DNA of 59,209 bases from Bacteroides sp. (GCA_014802175.1 JAAVCU010000017.1:43594-102802), one strand, 5' to 3'. Shown: positions 38,456 to 48,177, counted from the stretch's first letter. Notes: generated from the sequence alone by a model not told the origin. Numbers and translations: made by a program.

Positions 38456-39112
38456 ATGAAGACATTTGAATTGAATGCCGAGCCCCGTATCGACCTGGGC
38501 AAGAAGTCAGTGAAAGCTCTCCGCAAGGAGGGTAAGATCCCCGCAGTTCTCAACGGCGGCGAAATCGTAGCTCTCCCCTATGAGGGCACACTCAAACCCG
38601 GTGAGAAACTCGTTGCCCTCAAAGATGGCAAACGTGGTATCATCACTACAGATCTCATTGTAAAGAGCGAGGATGTTCGCAAGCTTATCTACACTCCCGA
38701 TATCTTCGAGGTTAACCTCAACATCAATGGTGAGAACAAGAAAGCTGTGATGAAAGATCTTCAGTTCCAGCCTGTGAAAGATACTGTTCTTCACATCGAT
38801 TTCCTTGAGGTTTATCCCGATAAGCCTATCATCATGGAAGTTCCTGTTAAGATCGAAGGTCACGCAGAGGGTGTTAAAGCCGGTGGTAAGCTCGTTATGT
38901 CAATGCGTAAGCTTAAAGTTAAAGCTCCTTACACTGAGATTCCCGAGCGTCTCGTAGTAAACGTAGACACTCTCGGTCTTGGTAAGTCACTCGCAGTTGG
39001 CGACCTCCACTTCGAAGGTCTTGAGCTCATGAACGCTAAGAACGCAGTGGTTTGCGCTGTTCAGCTCACTCGTGCCGCTCGTGGTGCCGCAGCAAAGGCA
39101 GCTGAGAAATAA
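38456..39112 (+). CDS. rplY: 50S ribosomal protein L25 (Ctc form)
   Basis: A 218-residue long form of L25: an N-terminal 5S-rRNA-binding beta barrel (MKTFELNAEPRIDLGKKSVK and IPAVLNGG) plus the C-terminal TL5/Ctc domain (VPVKIEGHAEGVKAGGKL, LVVNVDTLGLGKSLAVGDL). Its codon use is strongly biased, as for a highly expressed gene. It is monocistronic: its own promoter and structured leader lie upstream and a terminator 24 bases downstream. The next gene is pth. Confidence 0.96.
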   Translation: MKTFELNAEPRIDLGKKSVKALRKEGKIPAVLNGGEIVALPYEGTLKPGEKLVALKDGKRGIITTDLIVKSEDVRKLIYTPDIFEVNLNINGENKKAVMKDLQFQPVKDTVLHIDFLEVYPDKPIIMEVPVKIEGHAEGVKAGGKLVMSMRKLKVKAPYTEIPERLVVNVDTLGLGKSLAVGDLHFEGLELMNAKNAVVCAVQLTRAARGAAAKAAEK

Positions 39113-39135
39113 TTTCGGCAATTCACAACATTACA

Positions 39136-39164
39136 AAAGGGCATCTTCCGCGAAGGTGCCCTTT
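39136..39164 (+). terminator. Intrinsic terminator of rplY
   Basis: AAAGGGCA / TGCCCTTT outer stem and CTTC/GAAG inner stem around loop CGC, followed by GTTAATT. A perfect outer 8-bp pairing just after the rplY stop. Confidence 0.82.
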
Positions 39165-39169
39165 GTTAA

Positions 39170-39203
39170 TTAGGTGTTGGGGATTAGGGTTTAGGCGTTA
39201 GGT
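39170..39203. repeat. 7-bp-period repeat, reverse orientation (TTAGGnn), five units
   Basis: TTAG or TTGG cores start at 39170, 39177, 39184, 39191 and 39198, an exact 7-base period. It is the reverse complement of the CCTAAnn heptads upstream of ffh. It abuts the shared 17-mer at 39204-39220. Confidence 0.85.
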
Positions 39204-39220
39204 GACACCTGCGACAAACC
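39204..39220. repeat. Dispersed 17-mer GACACCTGCGACAAACC, copy 1
   Basis: An exact 17-base match to 54848-54864. Both copies are intergenic and are followed within a few bases by AT-rich 7-bp-period repeats. Confidence 0.8.
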
Positions 39221-39235
39221 CCCTTCGGCTAACAA

Positions 39236-39272
39236 ATTATTAATCATTAATTATTAATCATTATAATTAATC
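39236..39272. repeat. 7-bp-period repeat (TTAATNN) running into the pth start region
   Basis: TTAAT cores start at 39240, 39247 and 39254 with degenerate units on both sides; the array runs up to an ATG at 39273. Confidence 0.8.
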
Positions 39273-39902
39273 ATGTTTTGGAATTGGTTTGGATTAGGAG
39301 GGAAGAGAAAGGGAAGTGAAATGGAAGAAGATAAAGATATGAAGAAGTTTCTGATAACGTGTCTCGGTAACATCGGGGCGGAATATGTAAATACACGCCA
39401 CAATGCCGGTTTTATGGTTGGCGATTTTATGGCAGAGGAGGCGGGTGTCCCCTTCAGCTCGTGCCGCTACGGCGATATGGCTAAAGTGAAGGTAAAGAAT
39501 TGTGAGTTGATGCTCCTGAAGCCTTCTACATATATGAACCTCAGTGGAGTGGCTGTGCGATATTGGATGAACAAGGAAAAACTGCCGTTGGAAAATCTGC
39601 TTGTGATCGTAGATGACATAGCATTGCCTTTCGGTGCGATCCGTATGCGTAAGCAAGGCTCGGATGCCGGACACAACGGTCTGAAGAATATCGCCTCGGA
39701 ACTGGGCACGCAAGCGTATGCTCGTCTGCGTTTTGGTGTCGGTAACGATTTCCCGAAAGGGGGCCAGATCGACTTTGTGCTTGGCAAATTCCCTCCGGAG
39801 GAGATGGCAAAGATGCCGGAGGTGCTCAAAAAAGCAGCCGAGGCCGTCAAGGCATTTTGCCTGTCGGGCCCCGACTTCGCTATGACACACTTCAATAATT
39901 AG
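39273..39902 (+). CDS. pth: Peptidyl-tRNA hydrolase
   Basis: A Pth enzyme that recycles peptidyl-tRNA dropped from ribosomes. The domain begins at [13 protein letters not shown] (start codon 39339) and contains NTRHNAGF with the catalytic His, [27 protein letters not shown] and GHNGLKNI. In-frame ATGs at 39273 and 39321 would add 22 or 6 residues ([14 protein letters not shown] is not part of the fold). I keep the longest frame because related Muribaculaceae proteins appear to have a short basic N-terminal extension, but the start is uncertain. The stop overlaps the convergent S4-domain gene by 4 bases. Confidence 0.92.
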   Translation: MFWNWFGLGGKRKGSEMEEDKDMKKFLITCLGNIGAEYVNTRHNAGFMVGDFMAEEAGVPFSSCRYGDMAKVKVKNCELMLLKPSTYMNLSGVAVRYWMNKEKLPLENLLVIVDDIALPFGAIRMRKQGSDAGHNGLKNIASELGTQAYARLRFGVGNDFPKGGQIDFVLGKFPPEEMAKMPEVLKKAAEAVKAFCLSGPDFAMTHFNN

Positions 39903-40321
39903 GATTCGTCGTCGTCTTCCCAATCGAGGAAGAAATCGTCGGCTGTGTAGCTCTCCTCCTTGAAGCGGGAGAGTTCGCGGCTGTCGCGCTTCGTTGGGCG
40001 ACCGAGACCCTTGCGACGATCCACAAATCCTGAAATACGGGTCATCTCCAGCAGGTCGTATTGCGACTGCGGAGTGATATTCTCCAGATATTCCGGCACT
40101 AACTTCGCTCCGAGACGATTGCCGGTGACTCGCTTCACCCGAAATGAATAAGTGATCGGGGGTTTCTTTACATCAATAACATCCCCCTCTTTTATGGCGC
40201 GTGACGGTTTCACGGGATTACCCCCGATCGTGACGCGCCCTTTTTTGCAGGCATCTGTAGCGATGGTGCGTGTCTTGAACACACGCATCGCCCATAGCCA
40301 TTTATCTACTCTTTCCTCCAT
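39899..40321 (-). CDS. hslR: S4-domain RNA-binding protein (HslR/Hsp15-like)
   Basis: A 140-residue protein with an N-terminal S4 domain ([26 protein letters not shown], split as [14 protein letters not shown] and CKKGRV, residues 4-60) and a basic then acidic tail ending WEDDDES. It resembles Hsp15, which binds 50S subunits with attached nascent chains, a role related to the adjacent pth gene (both rescue stalled peptidyl-tRNA). The 4-base convergent overlap with pth means both mRNAs share their 3' ends. Confidence 0.9.
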   Translation of the reverse strand: MEERVDKWLWAMRVFKTRTIATDACKKGRVTIGGNPVKPSRAIKEGDVIDVKKPPITYSFRVKRVTGNRLGAKLVPEYLENITPQSQYDLLEMTRISGFVDRRKGLGRPTKRDSRELSRFKEESYTADDFFLDWEDDDES

Positions 40322-40323
40322 TA

Positions 40324-40360
40324 AGTAATTAATAATTAATGATTAATAATTAATAATTGG
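40324..40360. repeat. 7-bp-period repeat (TTAATNA) upstream of hslR
   Basis: TTAAT cores start at 40329, 40336, 40343 and 40350 with a partial unit at 40357. It lies immediately upstream of the hslR start on the minus strand. Confidence 0.85.
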
Positions 40361-40427
40361 GCTGTTCAGCTGAAATCTGTTTGTTTAAGAGAGCTGAAAT
40401 CAGTTTATTTAGGAGTATTCAATTGAA

Positions 40428-41453
40428 TCAGGGCTGTCTGACGAGCTTCAGAACCTGATTTCCCATGCTGTCGAAGAGTAGCACCTCCGTAGCGCTCACC
40501 GGCTTTGCTCTCGACGCCTCCTCCAAAGCCACGATAAATTCAGTCTCCGTATTGTCATCAGGCGGACACGCCATCCGGGTAGTCACAATCGAGTTGAACG
40601 ATATGGAGTTGGCTGCATCCATATCAGTCTCCATGGCTCCGTTGAGGATATTGCAACCGGTGTTGCCATGAATCTTATTCTCATCGACATCGATCACCAA
40701 CTGCACGTCAGGATTGTCGATCTCCCGCTTTCCGATCATGGCCACACCCCACGCGCCGTTCAGGAAATCGAAATTCTGATGCATCAGCGTCATAACCTCG
40801 CGGTTGGCGTCGTCGAGAAGATGCAGGTAATAATCGCCATCTTTCTCAGTCCAGGTGTAGCGGCGGGTAGCATCCAAAGCGGCATTGATTTCATAATCAG
40901 TGATACCCTCCTTTGAGCAAAGCATCATTGTGGCGGCAAGGTTCTCGAAACGCAATGTGCTGTCGGCAGGGTTATAGGTATATGTGCCGGTAATCGAATT
41001 GCAGCCATTGTTGCCGTAGAAACGTTTCTCGGAAGGGGAGAACTTCAGGAACGGCGCCTTCTCGCCCACGGCATTCCTGCCGTTGACCTGCTCAATGGCC
41101 CAGTCTCCTTTCACCACACCTTTGGCTATCTCCTCCGAAGTGTAGGTGCGAAGCTCCTTATGGTCTGATATACGCTCGCGGTCGTGCGGAAGCACCACAT
41201 CCTGGCTCACATCCTTGCCGCTTCCTTTGGAAGAGGACTCCTTCTTGGAATTATCCTTCTTGACATCCTTCTTGTTATCCCTTTTGCTATCCTTCTTAGT
41301 CTCCGTCTTCGATTGCTCGTTTTTATTGGAGCTTGTCTTGGATTTAAATAACGACGAAGTGGAGGAACTTACTTTCTCCACAACGTTGCAGCTTCCGAGC
41401 GACATCATGATTGCCACGCCTGCTGCCATCAATATATATTTTCCTGTCTTCAT
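40428..41453 (-). CDS. Lipoprotein with two META (HslJ-like) domains
   Basis: A 341-residue lipoprotein (lipobox SLGSC, Cys22). A low-complexity Ser/Lys/Asn-rich linker (about 28-90, repeated KKD and KSK strings) is followed by two tandem META/DUF306 domains: one with FYGNNGCNSITGTY and LAATMMLC, the other with IHGNTGCNILNGAM and IVTTRMAC. In HslJ this fold is linked to heat-shock and novobiocin resistance, but its biochemical role is unknown. The basic linker may bind the cell wall or LPS. It lies 25 bases downstream of ndh on the same strand. Confidence 0.88.
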   Translation of the reverse strand: MKTGKYILMAAGVAIMMSLGSCNVVEKVSSSTSSLFKSKTSSNKNEQSKTETKKDSKRDNKKDVKKDNSKKESSSKGSGKDVSQDVVLPHDRERISDHKELRTYTSEEIAKGVVKGDWAIEQVNGRNAVGEKAPFLKFSPSEKRFYGNNGCNSITGTYTYNPADSTLRFENLAATMMLCSKEGITDYEINAALDATRRYTWTEKDGDYYLHLLDDANREVMTLMHQNFDFLNGAWGVAMIGKREIDNPDVQLVIDVDENKIHGNTGCNILNGAMETDMDAANSISFNSIVTTRMACPPDDNTETEFIVALEEASRAKPVSATEVLLFDSMGNQVLKLVRQP

Positions 41454-41478
41454 CTTTCGTAAAGTATAATGTTGCTCA

Positions 41479-42750
41479 TCAGTCTCCCCAATGCTTTCGG
41501 AGTGGGAATTTTGTGGGGCGCAACAGCAAACGGAGTGAGGTGCTGTAGAAGAGATAATTCCAGAACCAGTTCACCATCACGCTCAGTTTGTTTCGCATAC
41601 CCAGTATGGAAATCAAGTGAATAAAGAGCCAGGTGAGCCATGCGAAGAATCCCGAGAAAGAGAATCCCTTGATATCAGCCACGGCACGGTTTTTGCCGAT
41701 TGTTGCCATCGAACCCTTGTCATTATATTTAAAAGACCGCGTAAACGCCCCTTGGTTTAAATTCTTGGCGAGATTCCTTGCCTGCTGAATGGCAGGCTGC
41801 GCCATCTGCGGATGCCCGTTTGGATAATCCTCGCATTGCATCAGAGCAATATCTCCGATAGCCATCACATCATCGCCGGCACCTTTCACTCGGTTAAACT
41901 CGTCAACGATAATACGGTTACCTCTGCCTATCATCTCCGCAGGAATTCCCGGCATAGGTTCCCCCTTCACGCCGGCTGTCCAAATCAGGGTCTCGTAATA
42001 CTCCTTATGTCCGTCGGCAAATGTCACATATTTGTCTTCGTAACTTTTAAGTGCCGTGTTCAACCTTACGTTCACCATAAGATTCTCAAGATCTTTTACA
42101 GCGCGGTTTCTCGACTTCTCGCTCATGGCTCCTAAAAGAGATGGAGCACCCTCGATCAATGTAACTGTAACATCGTCCTGCTCCAGTTCCGGATACTCCT
42201 TGGCAAGTATATACTTCTTCATCTCACCGATGGCTCCGGCAATCTCCACACCCGAAGGACCACCCCCCACCACCAGGAAGGATAGCAACTGGCGCCGACG
42301 CTCGCGATCCTTGCACATCGCCCCGCGTTCGAGACGATCCAGAATCTCATCGCGCGTATGCGCTGCTTCCGCCACAGTCTTTATGCCGAACGTCTCCTCG
42401 CCGAGGTTATCCATGCCGAAATAGTTGTTGGTGGATCCTGCAGCTATCACAAGCTTATCGTATGGCAGAGTCTCGTAGCTGGTAGTCACCGTTTTGGCTT
42501 CAAGGTCTATATTCTTCACATGCCCCATGTGGTAAGAGGCATTCTTAAGTTTCTTGAACTCCTTGCGAAACGGGAAGCAGATGTTTGCGCTCACCAGACC
42601 CGAAGAGGCGATCTGGTAGAAAAGGGGAGGGAAGCAGTGGAAATTGTTGCGGTCCACCAAACTTATCTCAAATTTATGCGGGTCGAGGTGTTTCGCCAGA
42701 TTCAAACCTGCGAAACCACCCCCTATAATGACAATTCTTTCCTTTTCCAT
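41479..42750 (-). CDS. ndh: Type II NADH dehydrogenase (NDH-2)
   Basis: A 423-residue FAD enzyme that transfers electrons from NADH to quinone without proton pumping. The FAD-binding GGGFAGLNLAKHLD (9-22), the NAD-binding VVGGGPSGVEIAGAIGE (about 160-176) and the late GDIALMQ block are present. The C-terminal stretch (GFSFSGFFAWLTWLFIHLI) is hydrophobic and includes the membrane-attachment segment usual for bacterial NDH-2. Codes leftward, with a divergent TPR gene upstream. Confidence 0.93.
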   Translation of the reverse strand: MEKERIVIIGGGFAGLNLAKHLDPHKFEISLVDRNNFHCFPPLFYQIASSGLVSANICFPFRKEFKKLKNASYHMGHVKNIDLEAKTVTTSYETLPYDKLVIAAGSTNNYFGMDNLGEETFGIKTVAEAAHTRDEILDRLERGAMCKDRERRRQLLSFLVVGGGPSGVEIAGAIGEMKKYILAKEYPELEQDDVTVTLIEGAPSLLGAMSEKSRNRAVKDLENLMVNVRLNTALKSYEDKYVTFADGHKEYYETLIWTAGVKGEPMPGIPAEMIGRGNRIIVDEFNRVKGAGDDVMAIGDIALMQCEDYPNGHPQMAQPAIQQARNLAKNLNQGAFTRSFKYNDKGSMATIGKNRAVADIKGFSFSGFFAWLTWLFIHLISILGMRNKLSVMVNWFWNYLFYSTSLRLLLRPTKFPLRKHWGD

Positions 42751-42875
42751 AATCTATCGTTTAAAATTTTAACGAGTGGCAAACGGATATTGTTTTGGCA
42801 AAATATCATTATTATGCAATGTGCTTCAAAAAAATTTTTTAACAAAAATTGGGAGAGTGAGTCTCAATAATTTTG

Positions 42876-42883
42876 TAAATTTG
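42876..42883 (+). promoter_or_regulatory. Putative -7 box (TAAATTTG) for the TPR gene
   Basis: TAAATTTG fits TAnnTTTG, 38 bases before the TTG start of the TPR gene. Confidence 0.5.
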
Positions 42884-42920
42884 CGGAACGGTAAGTAAAA
42901 CACCGAAATATCCAATTATT

Positions 42921-44990
42921 TTGAAAATACGTTTCCATAATATAGTTATCAAGAGCTTGCCGATGCTTGCGGTGTTGGTGTCGTTGTTCGGCGCCGGGCA
43001 GTCAGCAAAGGCTCAGATCAATGCCGAGCAGGTGCTCACCATCGGGCGCAACGTCCTCTCCATGGAGGATTATATGCTCTCCATCCAATATTTCAATCAG
43101 GCCATCAAAGCCAAACCCTATCTCTCCGATCCCTATTTCTTCCGTGCGCTCGCAAAACTCTATCTCGAAGATTATAAGGGAGCGGAGGAGGATTGCACCC
43201 TTGCGCTCGAACGAAACAAATTCAAGACCGAATCATACAAGGTGCGCGGTTTCGCGCGTCAGAGCATGGGAAAGGATTCCCTCGCCATCCTCGACTACGA
43301 CGCCGGACTGCGTTACAACCCTGAAGAGAAATATTTCCTCTTCTACAAAGCATTGGCGCAGACCGATCTCAAGCAGCGCGATGCTGCCGAGGAAACATTC
43401 GCCACGCTGCTGCGCATCTATCCGCAATTTGAAGATGGTTATGCAGCGCGCGGAAGGATGCGCGTAATCGACGGCGATACCGTGGGCGCGCTTTCCGACC
43501 TCAACCGTTCGCTCGAAATCTCCAAGAATCAGCTCAACGCCCGTTTGCTCCGTGCCGGTATCGCCGCCGACCAGAAACGTTGGGCGGATGCCATTGCCGA
43601 TATGGATGTCGCTATCACCCTTAAACCTCAGGAGGCGGATCTGTATATCAACCGCGCATATCTCCGCTATAATGAGGATGATTATTTCGGAGCAATGGCC
43701 GATTACAATTACACCCTTGAACTCGAACCCTTCAACGCCACCGCACTCTTCAACCGCGCCCTTTTGCGTTATGAGGTCAAGGATCTGAACCACGCGGCCG
43801 AAGATCTGAAGAAAGTGCTGCAACTCGAACCCGACAACTTCCATGCCCGCTATAATCTCGGACTCATCAATATGGAGCGAGGTCACCACAAGGAGGCGCT
43901 TGCCGATCTTGACAAAATCACACAGAAATATCCCCGCTTCTATCCGGCGTATTATGCCAAGGCGGAGGTGTTCCGCGACATGGGCAACATGCGCGTGGCC
44001 ATGCAGCAGGCTCACACCGGCGATGAACTCGTCAGCAAGTACGTAGCTAATCCTGAGGCCAACCCGCTTGACCGTCCGGCTATCGCTGCCGGAAAGACAC
44101 GCACCGCCGAAGAGGAATATAACGAAGATGAGAATGAGATCGAGGTCATGAACCGCTTCAATCAGCTTGTCACTGTTGGCAGCGCCGGCGAAGAAACGCA
44201 ACTTACGTATAACGAGAAGATTAAAGGACGTGTGCAGGATCGTGACTTACGTGTGGAACCGGAGCCTTCCTATTCCCTCTCCATGGTAGATTCCCCGGCG
44301 TCGTTGCAGGCTACATCCAACTATTTCCGTGAGCTTGACGACTTCAATCAACGCCGCTATATATCAGATCCGATCTATCTCGGAGCAGGCGTGCGCCAGA
44401 TGGATGAGAAAACCATGCAGAAGCTCTTCAATCGTGCTGATTATTATGAAAAAGCGGTTAAGGATGGTTCACCGCGAGGGGCGGATTATCTCGCATTAGG
44501 TGTGATACGCGCCATGCTTAAGGATTACGAAGCAGCCGTAGCAGCCTTTGATAAAGCGCTGGAGCTCGACCCCGGATTCACTATGGCTTACATGGGGCGC
44601 GCCGATGCTCGCTATCGTGGCTTGCGTGTGCGCATGGCTGAGAATGGCGATGCCGAGGATGCCGCGGCCGGAGCGTTGCGGCAGCGCGAGATGCAAGTGG
44701 CGTTAAGCGAAGTCATTGCCGATTATGACCACGCCCTGCAGCTCAATCCCAGACTGGTCTATGCCTGGCTCAACAAAGGCAACATCTATTATGAGGCAGG
44801 TGACTACACCTCGGCGCTGCAATGCTATGCCGAAGCGCTGCGTCTCGATCCGGCGTTCGGCAGTGCATATTTCAACCGCGGAATCTCGTATCTGCAGATC
44901 GGCAACAAGCGTCTGGCATTTGCCGACTTAAGCAAAGCCGGAGAGCTTGGAATCCTTCCCAGTTATAATCTATTGAAACGCATGAAATAA
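42921..44990 (+). CDS. Exported TPR-repeat protein
   Basis: A 689-residue protein with a signal peptide (ending SAKA near residue 31) and at least nine TPR motifs in two groups. One group lies at about 36-370 (AEQVLTIGRNVLSMEDYMLSI and several DLNRSL/AIADMD units) and one near the C-terminus (AYMGRADARYRG, AWLNKGNIYYEAGDYTSAL). An acidic spacer (TAEEEYNEDENEIE) separates them. The start is a TTG at 42921, which gives a basic n-region; the first in-frame ATG is at 42963 and would shorten the signal peptide. The protein is likely a periplasmic scaffold; partners are unknown. Confidence 0.85.
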   Translation: MKIRFHNIVIKSLPMLAVLVSLFGAGQSAKAQINAEQVLTIGRNVLSMEDYMLSIQYFNQAIKAKPYLSDPYFFRALAKLYLEDYKGAEEDCTLALERNKFKTESYKVRGFARQSMGKDSLAILDYDAGLRYNPEEKYFLFYKALAQTDLKQRDAAEETFATLLRIYPQFEDGYAARGRMRVIDGDTVGALSDLNRSLEISKNQLNARLLRAGIAADQKRWADAIADMDVAITLKPQEADLYINRAYLRYNEDDYFGAMADYNYTLELEPFNATALFNRALLRYEVKDLNHAAEDLKKVLQLEPDNFHARYNLGLINMERGHHKEALADLDKITQKYPRFYPAYYAKAEVFRDMGNMRVAMQQAHTGDELVSKYVANPEANPLDRPAIAAGKTRTAEEEYNEDENEIEVMNRFNQLVTVGSAGEETQLTYNEKIKGRVQDRDLRVEPEPSYSLSMVDSPASLQATSNYFRELDDFNQRRYISDPIYLGAGVRQMDEKTMQKLFNRADYYEKAVKDGSPRGADYLALGVIRAMLKDYEAAVAAFDKALELDPGFTMAYMGRADARYRGLRVRMAENGDAEDAAAGALRQREMQVALSEVIADYDHALQLNPRLVYAWLNKGNIYYEAGDYTSALQCYAEALRLDPAFGSAYFNRGISYLQIGNKRLAFADLSKAGELGILPSYNLLKRMK

Positions 44991-44993
44991 TTG

Positions 44994-45024
44994 TTGGATA
45001 ATCCGACAAAAATTTGTATCTTTG
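44994..45024 (+). promoter_or_regulatory. Promoter of the thrS-infC-rpmI-rplT operon
   Basis: TTG at 44994-44996, 20 bases, then TATCTTTG at 45017-45024. The roughly 65-nt leader that follows contains GGAGAT (45035-45040), which can pair with ATCTCC (45052-45057), while GGAGATCTCC (45048-45057) is self-complementary, so two folds compete. Confidence 0.7.
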
Positions 45025-45094
45025 CAGCATTTCAGGAGATTTCTTGAGGAGATCTCCCGTTGTTTATGTGTAATTATTTATAAGACAATAGCTT

Positions 45095-47035
45095 ATGATC
45101 AATATAACATTCCCCGACGGTAGTGTTAAGCAATTTGAGAATGGTGTGACTCCTTTCGGCGTGGCTGAAAGTATCAGCCCTCGTTTCGCTGCCGATGTCC
45201 TTGCCGCCAAGGTAAACGGCGAGGAGTGGGATATCTCGCGCCCCATCAATGAGGATGCTTCAATCGAACTCTTCAAATGGGATTCTCCCGAGGGTAAACA
45301 TGCGTTCTGGCACTCTTCGGCTCACCTTCTTGCCGAGGCGCTTCAGGAACTTTACCCCGGTGTGAAATTCGGTATCGGTCCCGCCATTGAGAATGGTTTC
45401 TACTACGACATCGATCCGGGAGAGCACAAGATCACATCCGAAGACTTCCCGAAGATCGAGAAGAAGATGATGGAACTTGCTGCCAAGAAAGAGGATATCG
45501 TGCGCAAGGATATTGCAAAAGCCGATGCGCTCAAGATGTTCGGCGACCGTGGCGAGACTTACAAATGCGAGCTTATCAGCGAGCTTGAGGATGGTCATAT
45601 CACCACTTACACTCAGGGTGACTTTACCGACCTCTGCCGCGGACCGCACCTTCCCTCAACATCTCCCATCAAGGCTGTGAAGATCCTTTCGCTCGCCGGT
45701 GCTTACTGGCGCGGTGATGAGAAGCGCGACCAGCTCGTGCGTGTTTACGGTGTATCCTTCCCCAAGAAGAAGATGCTCGACGAATATCTCGCCCTTCTCG
45801 AAGAGGCTAAGAAGCGCGACCACCGTAAACTCGGCAAAGAGATGGAACTCTTCGCCTTCTCCTCAACTGTTGGTCAGGGTCTGCCACTGTGGCTCCCGAA
45901 AGGTGCCGCTCTCCGCGATCGCCTTGAGCAGTTCCTTCGCAAGATTCAGAAAGAATATGGTTATCTTCAGGTGATAACTCCGCATATCGGTAACAAGCAA
46001 CTTTACGTAACCTCCGGTCACTGGGCGAAATATGGCAAAGACTCCTTCCAGCCCATCAAGACTCCACAGGAGGGTGAGGAGTATATGCTCAAACCGATGA
46101 ACTGTCCTCACCACTGCGAGATCTACAAGGCTGCGCCCCGCAGCTACCGCGATCTTCCATTGCGCTTCGCAGAGTTCGGTACTGTTTACCGTTACGAGCA
46201 GAGCGGTGAGCTTCATGGTCTGACACGTGTGCGCGGATTTACTCAGGACGATGCTCACCTTTTCTGCGCTCCCGAGCAGATCAAGGATGAGTTCCTGAAG
46301 GTTATGGATATCATCCTTTACATCTTCCGTGCTCTCGACTTCAAGGATTTCGAGGTTCAGATCTCACTCCGCGATCCGAAAAACAAAGAGAAATATATCG
46401 GCTCCGACGAGAACTGGCATCTTGCCGAGCAGGCCATCATCGAGGCTTGCGCCGAGAAAGGTCTGAATGCCCGTCAGGTTGAGGGAGAGGCTGCTTTCTA
46501 TGGGCCGAAACTCGACTTCATGGTCAAGGATGCTATCGGACGTCGCTGGCAGCTCGGAACAATACAGGTTGACTATAACCTCCCCGAGCGTTTCGGTCTC
46601 GAATATACCGGCAAAGACAATCAGAAACATCGTCCGGTGATGATTCACCGCGCCCCCTTCGGATCAATGGAGCGTTTTGTGGCTGTGCTCCTTGAGCACA
46701 CCGCCGGAAAACTTCCCCTCTGGCTCATCCCCGAGCAGTGTGTGGTGCTTCCCATCAGCGAGAAGTTCAACGACTATGCTTTCGAGGTTGTCAAGGAGCT
46801 TGCACGTCATGACGTCCGCGCCATCGTTGACGACAGAAACGAGAAGATCGGCAAGAAAATTCGCGACAATGAGCTCAAAAAAATCCCCTATCTTCTCATC
46901 GTAGGTGAAAAAGAGGCACAAAATGGTGAGGTTTCTGTAAGAAAACAGGGCGAAGGTGATAAAGGTACGATGAAAATCGTTAACTTTGCAGACGAAATCA
47001 ATGCCGAAGTGGCAGCGATGACAAATAGGGAATAA
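45095..47035 (+). CDS. thrS: Threonyl-tRNA synthetase
   Basis: A 646-residue class II synthetase with all domains: N-terminal TGS (1-62, [14 protein letters not shown]), the editing domain with [11 protein letters not shown] (His pair) and CRGPH, the catalytic core with motif 2 FRYEQSG-like [19 protein letters not shown] and zinc-binding Cys in [10 protein letters not shown], motif 3 [11 protein letters not shown], and the anticodon-binding domain ([16 protein letters not shown]). First gene of a translation operon with infC, rpmI and rplT; the order matches the enterobacterial thrS-infC-rpmI-rplT cluster. Confidence 0.97.
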   Translation: MINITFPDGSVKQFENGVTPFGVAESISPRFAADVLAAKVNGEEWDISRPINEDASIELFKWDSPEGKHAFWHSSAHLLAEALQELYPGVKFGIGPAIENGFYYDIDPGEHKITSEDFPKIEKKMMELAAKKEDIVRKDIAKADALKMFGDRGETYKCELISELEDGHITTYTQGDFTDLCRGPHLPSTSPIKAVKILSLAGAYWRGDEKRDQLVRVYGVSFPKKKMLDEYLALLEEAKKRDHRKLGKEMELFAFSSTVGQGLPLWLPKGAALRDRLEQFLRKIQKEYGYLQVITPHIGNKQLYVTSGHWAKYGKDSFQPIKTPQEGEEYMLKPMNCPHHCEIYKAAPRSYRDLPLRFAEFGTVYRYEQSGELHGLTRVRGFTQDDAHLFCAPEQIKDEFLKVMDIILYIFRALDFKDFEVQISLRDPKNKEKYIGSDENWHLAEQAIIEACAEKGLNARQVEGEAAFYGPKLDFMVKDAIGRRWQLGTIQVDYNLPERFGLEYTGKDNQKHRPVMIHRAPFGSMERFVAVLLEHTAGKLPLWLIPEQCVVLPISEKFNDYAFEVVKELARHDVRAIVDDRNEKIGKKIRDNELKKIPYLLIVGEKEAQNGEVSVRKQGEGDKGTMKIVNFADEINAEVAAMTNRE

Positions 47036-47059
47036 AATTAATAACCGATAAAATATTTA

Positions 47060-47749
47060 ATGGAGAAAAAACCGCAATTTAACGGCCCGCGTAAACCTAT
47101 GGGTGGCGCCCCCGCCGGAGGTCCCAAACCACGTCCCGGTCAGCGTCCGCGTCGCGGCAATGAAAGAAACAGCCGTGACCCTTACACAATCAACGAATAT
47201 ATCCGTGCCCGTGAAGTGCGTCTCGTAGGCGACAACGTGGAGCAGGGCGTATATCCTATCGAGAAAGCGCGCCGCATGGCTGAGGAGATGGAACTCGACC
47301 TCATCGAGATCTCACCCAACGCCGAACCCCCTGTATGCCGAATCCTCGACTATCAGAAGTTCCTTTATCAGCAGAAAAAACGCCAGAAGGAGCAGAAAGC
47401 TAAGGCAGCCAAAGTTGTGGTTAAAGAGATCCGTTTCGGTCCCCAGACTGATGATCACGACTATAACTTCAAGCTCAAACACGCCATTGGCTTCCTGAAA
47501 GAGGGCTCTAAGGTTAAGGCTTATGTCTTCTTCCGCGGACGTTCGATCCTCTTCAAAGAGCAGGGCGAGGTTCTGTTGCTCCGCTTTGCCAACGACCTTG
47601 AGGAATATGGCAAAGTCGAGATGATGCCGGTGCTTGAAGGAAAGCGTATGACCATCATGCTCACCCCGCTCAAAGCTCCTGCTAAGAAAGAGGAGTCAAA
47701 GAAAGAGGGTAAGAAAGCCGAAAAGAGCGAAGAGGAGGGTGCTGAATAA
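47060..47749 (+). CDS. infC: Translation initiation factor IF-3
   Basis: A 229-residue IF-3 with both domains (N-terminal [22 protein letters not shown]-terminal [21 protein letters not shown], split at natural blocks). It carries a 40-residue Pro/Gly/Arg-rich N-terminal extension and a Lys/Glu-rich tail not found in E. coli. It begins with ATG instead of the rare AUU used for autoregulation in E. coli, so that control is not expected here. It lies 24 bases after thrS. Confidence 0.95.
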   Translation: MEKKPQFNGPRKPMGGAPAGGPKPRPGQRPRRGNERNSRDPYTINEYIRAREVRLVGDNVEQGVYPIEKARRMAEEMELDLIEISPNAEPPVCRILDYQKFLYQQKKRQKEQKAKAAKVVVKEIRFGPQTDDHDYNFKLKHAIGFLKEGSKVKAYVFFRGRSILFKEQGEVLLLRFANDLEEYGKVEMMPVLEGKRMTIMLTPLKAPAKKEESKKEGKKAEKSEEEGAE

Positions 47750-47814
47750 AAAATAAGCATCATCCGCAATAAAAGCAAAGAAAAGCCGTTTATATAAGCG
47801 GTGAATAAATAGAG

Positions 47815-47838
47815 ACCGTAGGCACCACGTGCCGAGGT
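47815..47838 (+). promoter_or_regulatory. Hairpin in the rpmI leader
   Basis: ACC/GGT closes an inner perfect GGCAC-CAC-GTGCC hairpin (47821-47833) in the 119-base gap before rpmI. A second weaker hairpin CCGTTTA/TAAGCGG lies at about 47786-47801. It could be part of a ribosomal-protein operator; unproven. Confidence 0.4.
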
Positions 47839-47868
47839 AAATTTTTAAACAACTAAATTTTCAAAAAA

Positions 47869-48066
47869 ATGCCTAAAGTAAAGACCAATGCCGCTGCGAA
47901 AAAGCGTTTCGCACTCACCGGCACAGGGAAAATCAAAAGGAAACACGCTTATCACAGCCACATCCTGACAAAGAAGAGCAAAAAGCGTAAAAGAAACCTC
48001 GACCACACTGCACTCGTGCAGGATGCTAACCTCAAGCAGGTTCGTGAGCTTCTTACACTCCGTTAA
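47869..48066 (+). CDS. rpmI: 50S ribosomal protein L35
   Basis: A 65-residue basic protein matching L35 across its length ([40 protein letters not shown]). Third gene of the thrS-infC-rpmI-rplT operon. Confidence 0.97.
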   Translation: MPKVKTNAAAKKRFALTGTGKIKRKHAYHSHILTKKSKKRKRNLDHTALVQDANLKQVRELLTLR

Positions 48067-48109
48067 TCTTCCTTTCCCCTTTTTTTACTTTTATCAATTT
48101 TTATTAACC

Positions 48110-48161
48110 GAACGTCCAGCTCCGCAAGTGCAAAAGAGAATATAGATTGCCGCTGACGTTC
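48110..48161 (+). promoter_or_regulatory. Irregular stem-loop before rplT, candidate L20 operator
   Basis: GAACGTC-C-AGC pairs with GCT-GACGTTC (48110-48120 with 48152-48161, one bulged C), and inside it GCAA pairs with TTGC across a TCC/C internal loop, with a 19-nt A-rich loop. The stem ends 16 bases before the rplT ATG. In E. coli L20 represses rpmI-rplT by binding a mimic of its 23S site; this element could play that role. Confidence 0.5.
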
Positions 48162-48177
48162 AAAAAATCAAAAAAAG

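Noticed and set aside
39170-39203. TTAGGGTTTAG-like string considered as telomere-type sequence
   Set aside because: It is simply one heptad array of the intergenic family in a circular-chromosome type context; units vary and are not uniform telomeric repeats.
43233-44201. 322-codon open frame antisense to the TPR protein
   Set aside because: Product is composed of complements of TPR codons, with no domain; the plus-strand frame is clearly the gene.
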